Below are positions 62,878 through 64,000 of a stretch of DNA of 64,000 nucleotides, piece after piece. The stretch is from Sporosarcina sp. FSL W7-1349. Its GTDB lineage: Bacteria; Bacillota; Bacilli; Bacillales_A; Planococcaceae. The notes under the pieces are model-generated. The model did no database searches. It was not told where the DNA came from and saw only the letters and a list, made by a program, of their open reading frames with translations. Both the position numbers and the translations under genes were made by a program. The stretch is from positions 124,001 to 188,000 of the forward strand of contig NZ_JBBOOK010000003.1 in assembly GCF_038003045.1 (NCBI RefSeq). The letters are read 5' to 3'. Numbering within the stretch: position 1 is the stretch's first letter; the number at the start of each line of letters is the position of its first letter.

Positions 62878-64000
62878 TTACACTTGTTTTAGTTTTTTAT
62901 ACATACTGCCAATCAAGTTGTTTCTAGACGGATCGGCAAGCATCAGCGGGTCGAAAAGCTCATCTGCTTCCTCTTTCGTAAATAATCCTTTTTCTATCAC
63001 GATTGATTTAATTGATAAATCCTTTTTAAAAGCTTCCTTCGCAATATCACTGGCAGTTTCGTAACCAAATAATAAAGCCAACACCGTTGAATTTGCTAAA
63101 GACGATTCCGCGTATTCCAAGCAGACGTCTTTATTCGCTTGAATGCCTTTGACACATTTCTCTGTAAATAACTCAATGCCGTTCGTAAGTAATTCAAATG
63201 ACTCAAATAAGTTTTTGGCAATCAAATTATCCCAGACGTTTATGTTGGCCTCGCTTCGATCCACCGCCATGGTGATGACAGAATCATTTCCATACACTTG
63301 AAAACAGGCTTGCATCATCATCTCTGGCATGGCAGGATTGATTTTTCCAGGCATGATGGAAGAACCCGGTTGGACGGCAGGAATCGTAATTTCTGAAAAC
63401 CCTGCACGGGGGCCTGATGATAATAATCGGAAATCTGCTGCCATCGTAGATAATCCGGTCGCCAAACCTTTAAGAACAGCCGATATTTTTACATACAAAT
63501 CTGCATGCTGCATCCCGTCAAAAAAGTTATTGTTCTTCATAACAGGTATTTCGGAAACTTCACGAAGATACTCATATACTTTTTCTTCATAGCCAGGGGA
63601 TGTCCCAAGACCGGTTCCTACCGCTGTAGCGCCTAAAGTAATGGTTAAACAATAGTCTTTCAGGTTTTCCAACTCACTAATTTGCCTCTTAATAAAGGAG
63701 TGGTAGCCACTAAACTGTTGGCCCAGTGTAATAGGAACTGCATCTTGTAAACAGGTCCGCGCAATTTTCACGACATTACTGAATTCGGTTACTTTCACTG
63801 CCAACTCTCGCTCGATTGTATATACCATTTGGAGCAACTCTTTTATATACAGGTAGTTTGTCATTTTCATGGCGCTTGGAATGACATCATTTGTGGATTG
63901 TCCCATATTTACATGGACATTAGGATGAACTAGCACGTATCCTTTTTCTCCGGATAGAAGTTCATTGGCGCGATTGGCAATCACTTCATTGAGATTCATA
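62878..64000 (-). CDS. aspA: Aspartate ammonia-lyase / fumarase superfamily enzyme, 5' cut by window edge
   Basis: At least 373 residues of an aspartase-type lyase; about 95 N-terminal residues lie beyond 64000. Visible: NLNEVIANRANEL, HPNVHVNMGQSTNDVIPSAM, and the catalytic serine loop GSSIMPGKINPAMPE. The pattern fits aspartase rather than fumarase C, mainly by the NLNEVIANRA start. The enzyme would release ammonia and fumarate from aspartate. The transporter genes follow 55 bases later on the same strand, so the block likely imports and breaks down one amino acid. A related substrate such as a modified aspartate cannot be excluded. Confidence 0.85.
   Translation of the reverse strand, partial: MNLNEVIANRANELLSGEKGYVLVHPNVHVNMGQSTNDVIPSAMKMTNYLYIKELLQMVYTIERELAVKVTEFSNVVKIARTCLQDAVPITLGQQFSGYHSFIKRQISELENLKDYCLTITLGATAVGTGLGTSPGYEEKVYEYLREVSEIPVMKNNNFFDGMQHADLYVKISAVLKGLATGLSTMAADFRLLSSGPRAGFSEITIPAVQPGSSIMPGKINPAMPEMMMQACFQVYGNDSVITMAVDRSEANINVWDNLIAKNLFESFELLTNGIELFTEKCVKGIQANKDVCLEYAESSLANSTVLALLFGYETASDIAKEAFKKDLSIKSIVIEKGLFTKEEADELFDPLMLADPSRNNLIGSMYKKLKQV

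Overview
The window looks like the chromosome of a low-GC Gram-positive rod of the order Bacillales, most likely family Planococcaceae (Sporosarcina or a relative). This is an inference from gene content: strong AGGAGG-type ribosome sites, frequent GTG and TTG starts, LtaS, an SLH-anchored surface protein, a preQ1-I riboswitch ahead of queC, and a DHH-CBS-CCA fusion enzyme. No rRNA, tRNA or CRISPR array was found.

Layout. 1-2.4 kb: a GMC oxidoreductase gene broken by an in-frame stop, and a helix-turn-helix protein gene. 3.2-8.1 kb: a very AT-rich two-gene operon encoding a protein kinase fused to a UPF1-like helicase, translationally coupled to a winged-helix/HEPN protein. This resembles an antiphage or stress effector system and is the best candidate for something undescribed. 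8.1-9.5 kb: decayed DNA with a DUF488 remnant. 9.5-20.8 kb: ltaS, a flavin reductase beside dioxygenase and efflux-pump remnants, an AraC-GyrI regulator, a MutS2-like protein without Smr, a tail-less FtsZ paralogue, an ankyrin lipoprotein, a prolyl-hydroxylase-like oxygenase and an Rpn-family nuclease. 20.8-22.7 kb: a queuosine operon (riboswitch, queC, transporter, queF). 23.4-28.4 kb: glyA, a divergent MocR regulator, a BenE transporter and a ruined yggS.

29.5-36.6 kb and 51.0-56.9 kb hold two versions of one metabolic module: a glutamine-synthetase-like gamma-glutamyl ligase, a DUF1116 (AllG/YlbE-like) protein, an NCS1 permease and a regulator. The first also has a PuuD-like gamma-glutamyl hydrolase and an MFS carrier. 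Together they suggest uptake and breakdown of a nitrogenous compound through gamma-glutamylation, with DUF1116 acting without its usual FdrA and DUF2877 partners. In the second module two matching palindromes (TAACTA-4-TAnTTA) lie in the divergent control region, probably the operators of the local TetR protein.

36.8-50.6 kb: dus, the DHH-CBS-CCA fusion, an SLH surface protein with six near-identical 267-bp repeats and a strong promoter overlapped by twin palindromes, a TetR gene, a GltS-type symporter with an Ald-like dehydrogenase, a small phosphoesterase and an AEC transporter. 57.4-64 kb: a CcdA/TauE-like membrane protein, a small WYL-like protein, then a minus-strand block of an aspartase-family lyase (cut by the window edge), a polar amino acid ABC transporter and an IclR regulator.

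Short hairpin repeats with GGTGCCTGTCA or GGTGACTGTCACC ends are scattered through the window, including two identical 65-bp copies 6.3 kb apart. Many intergenic stretches hold gene remnants, so this part of the genome has seen repeated gain and decay.
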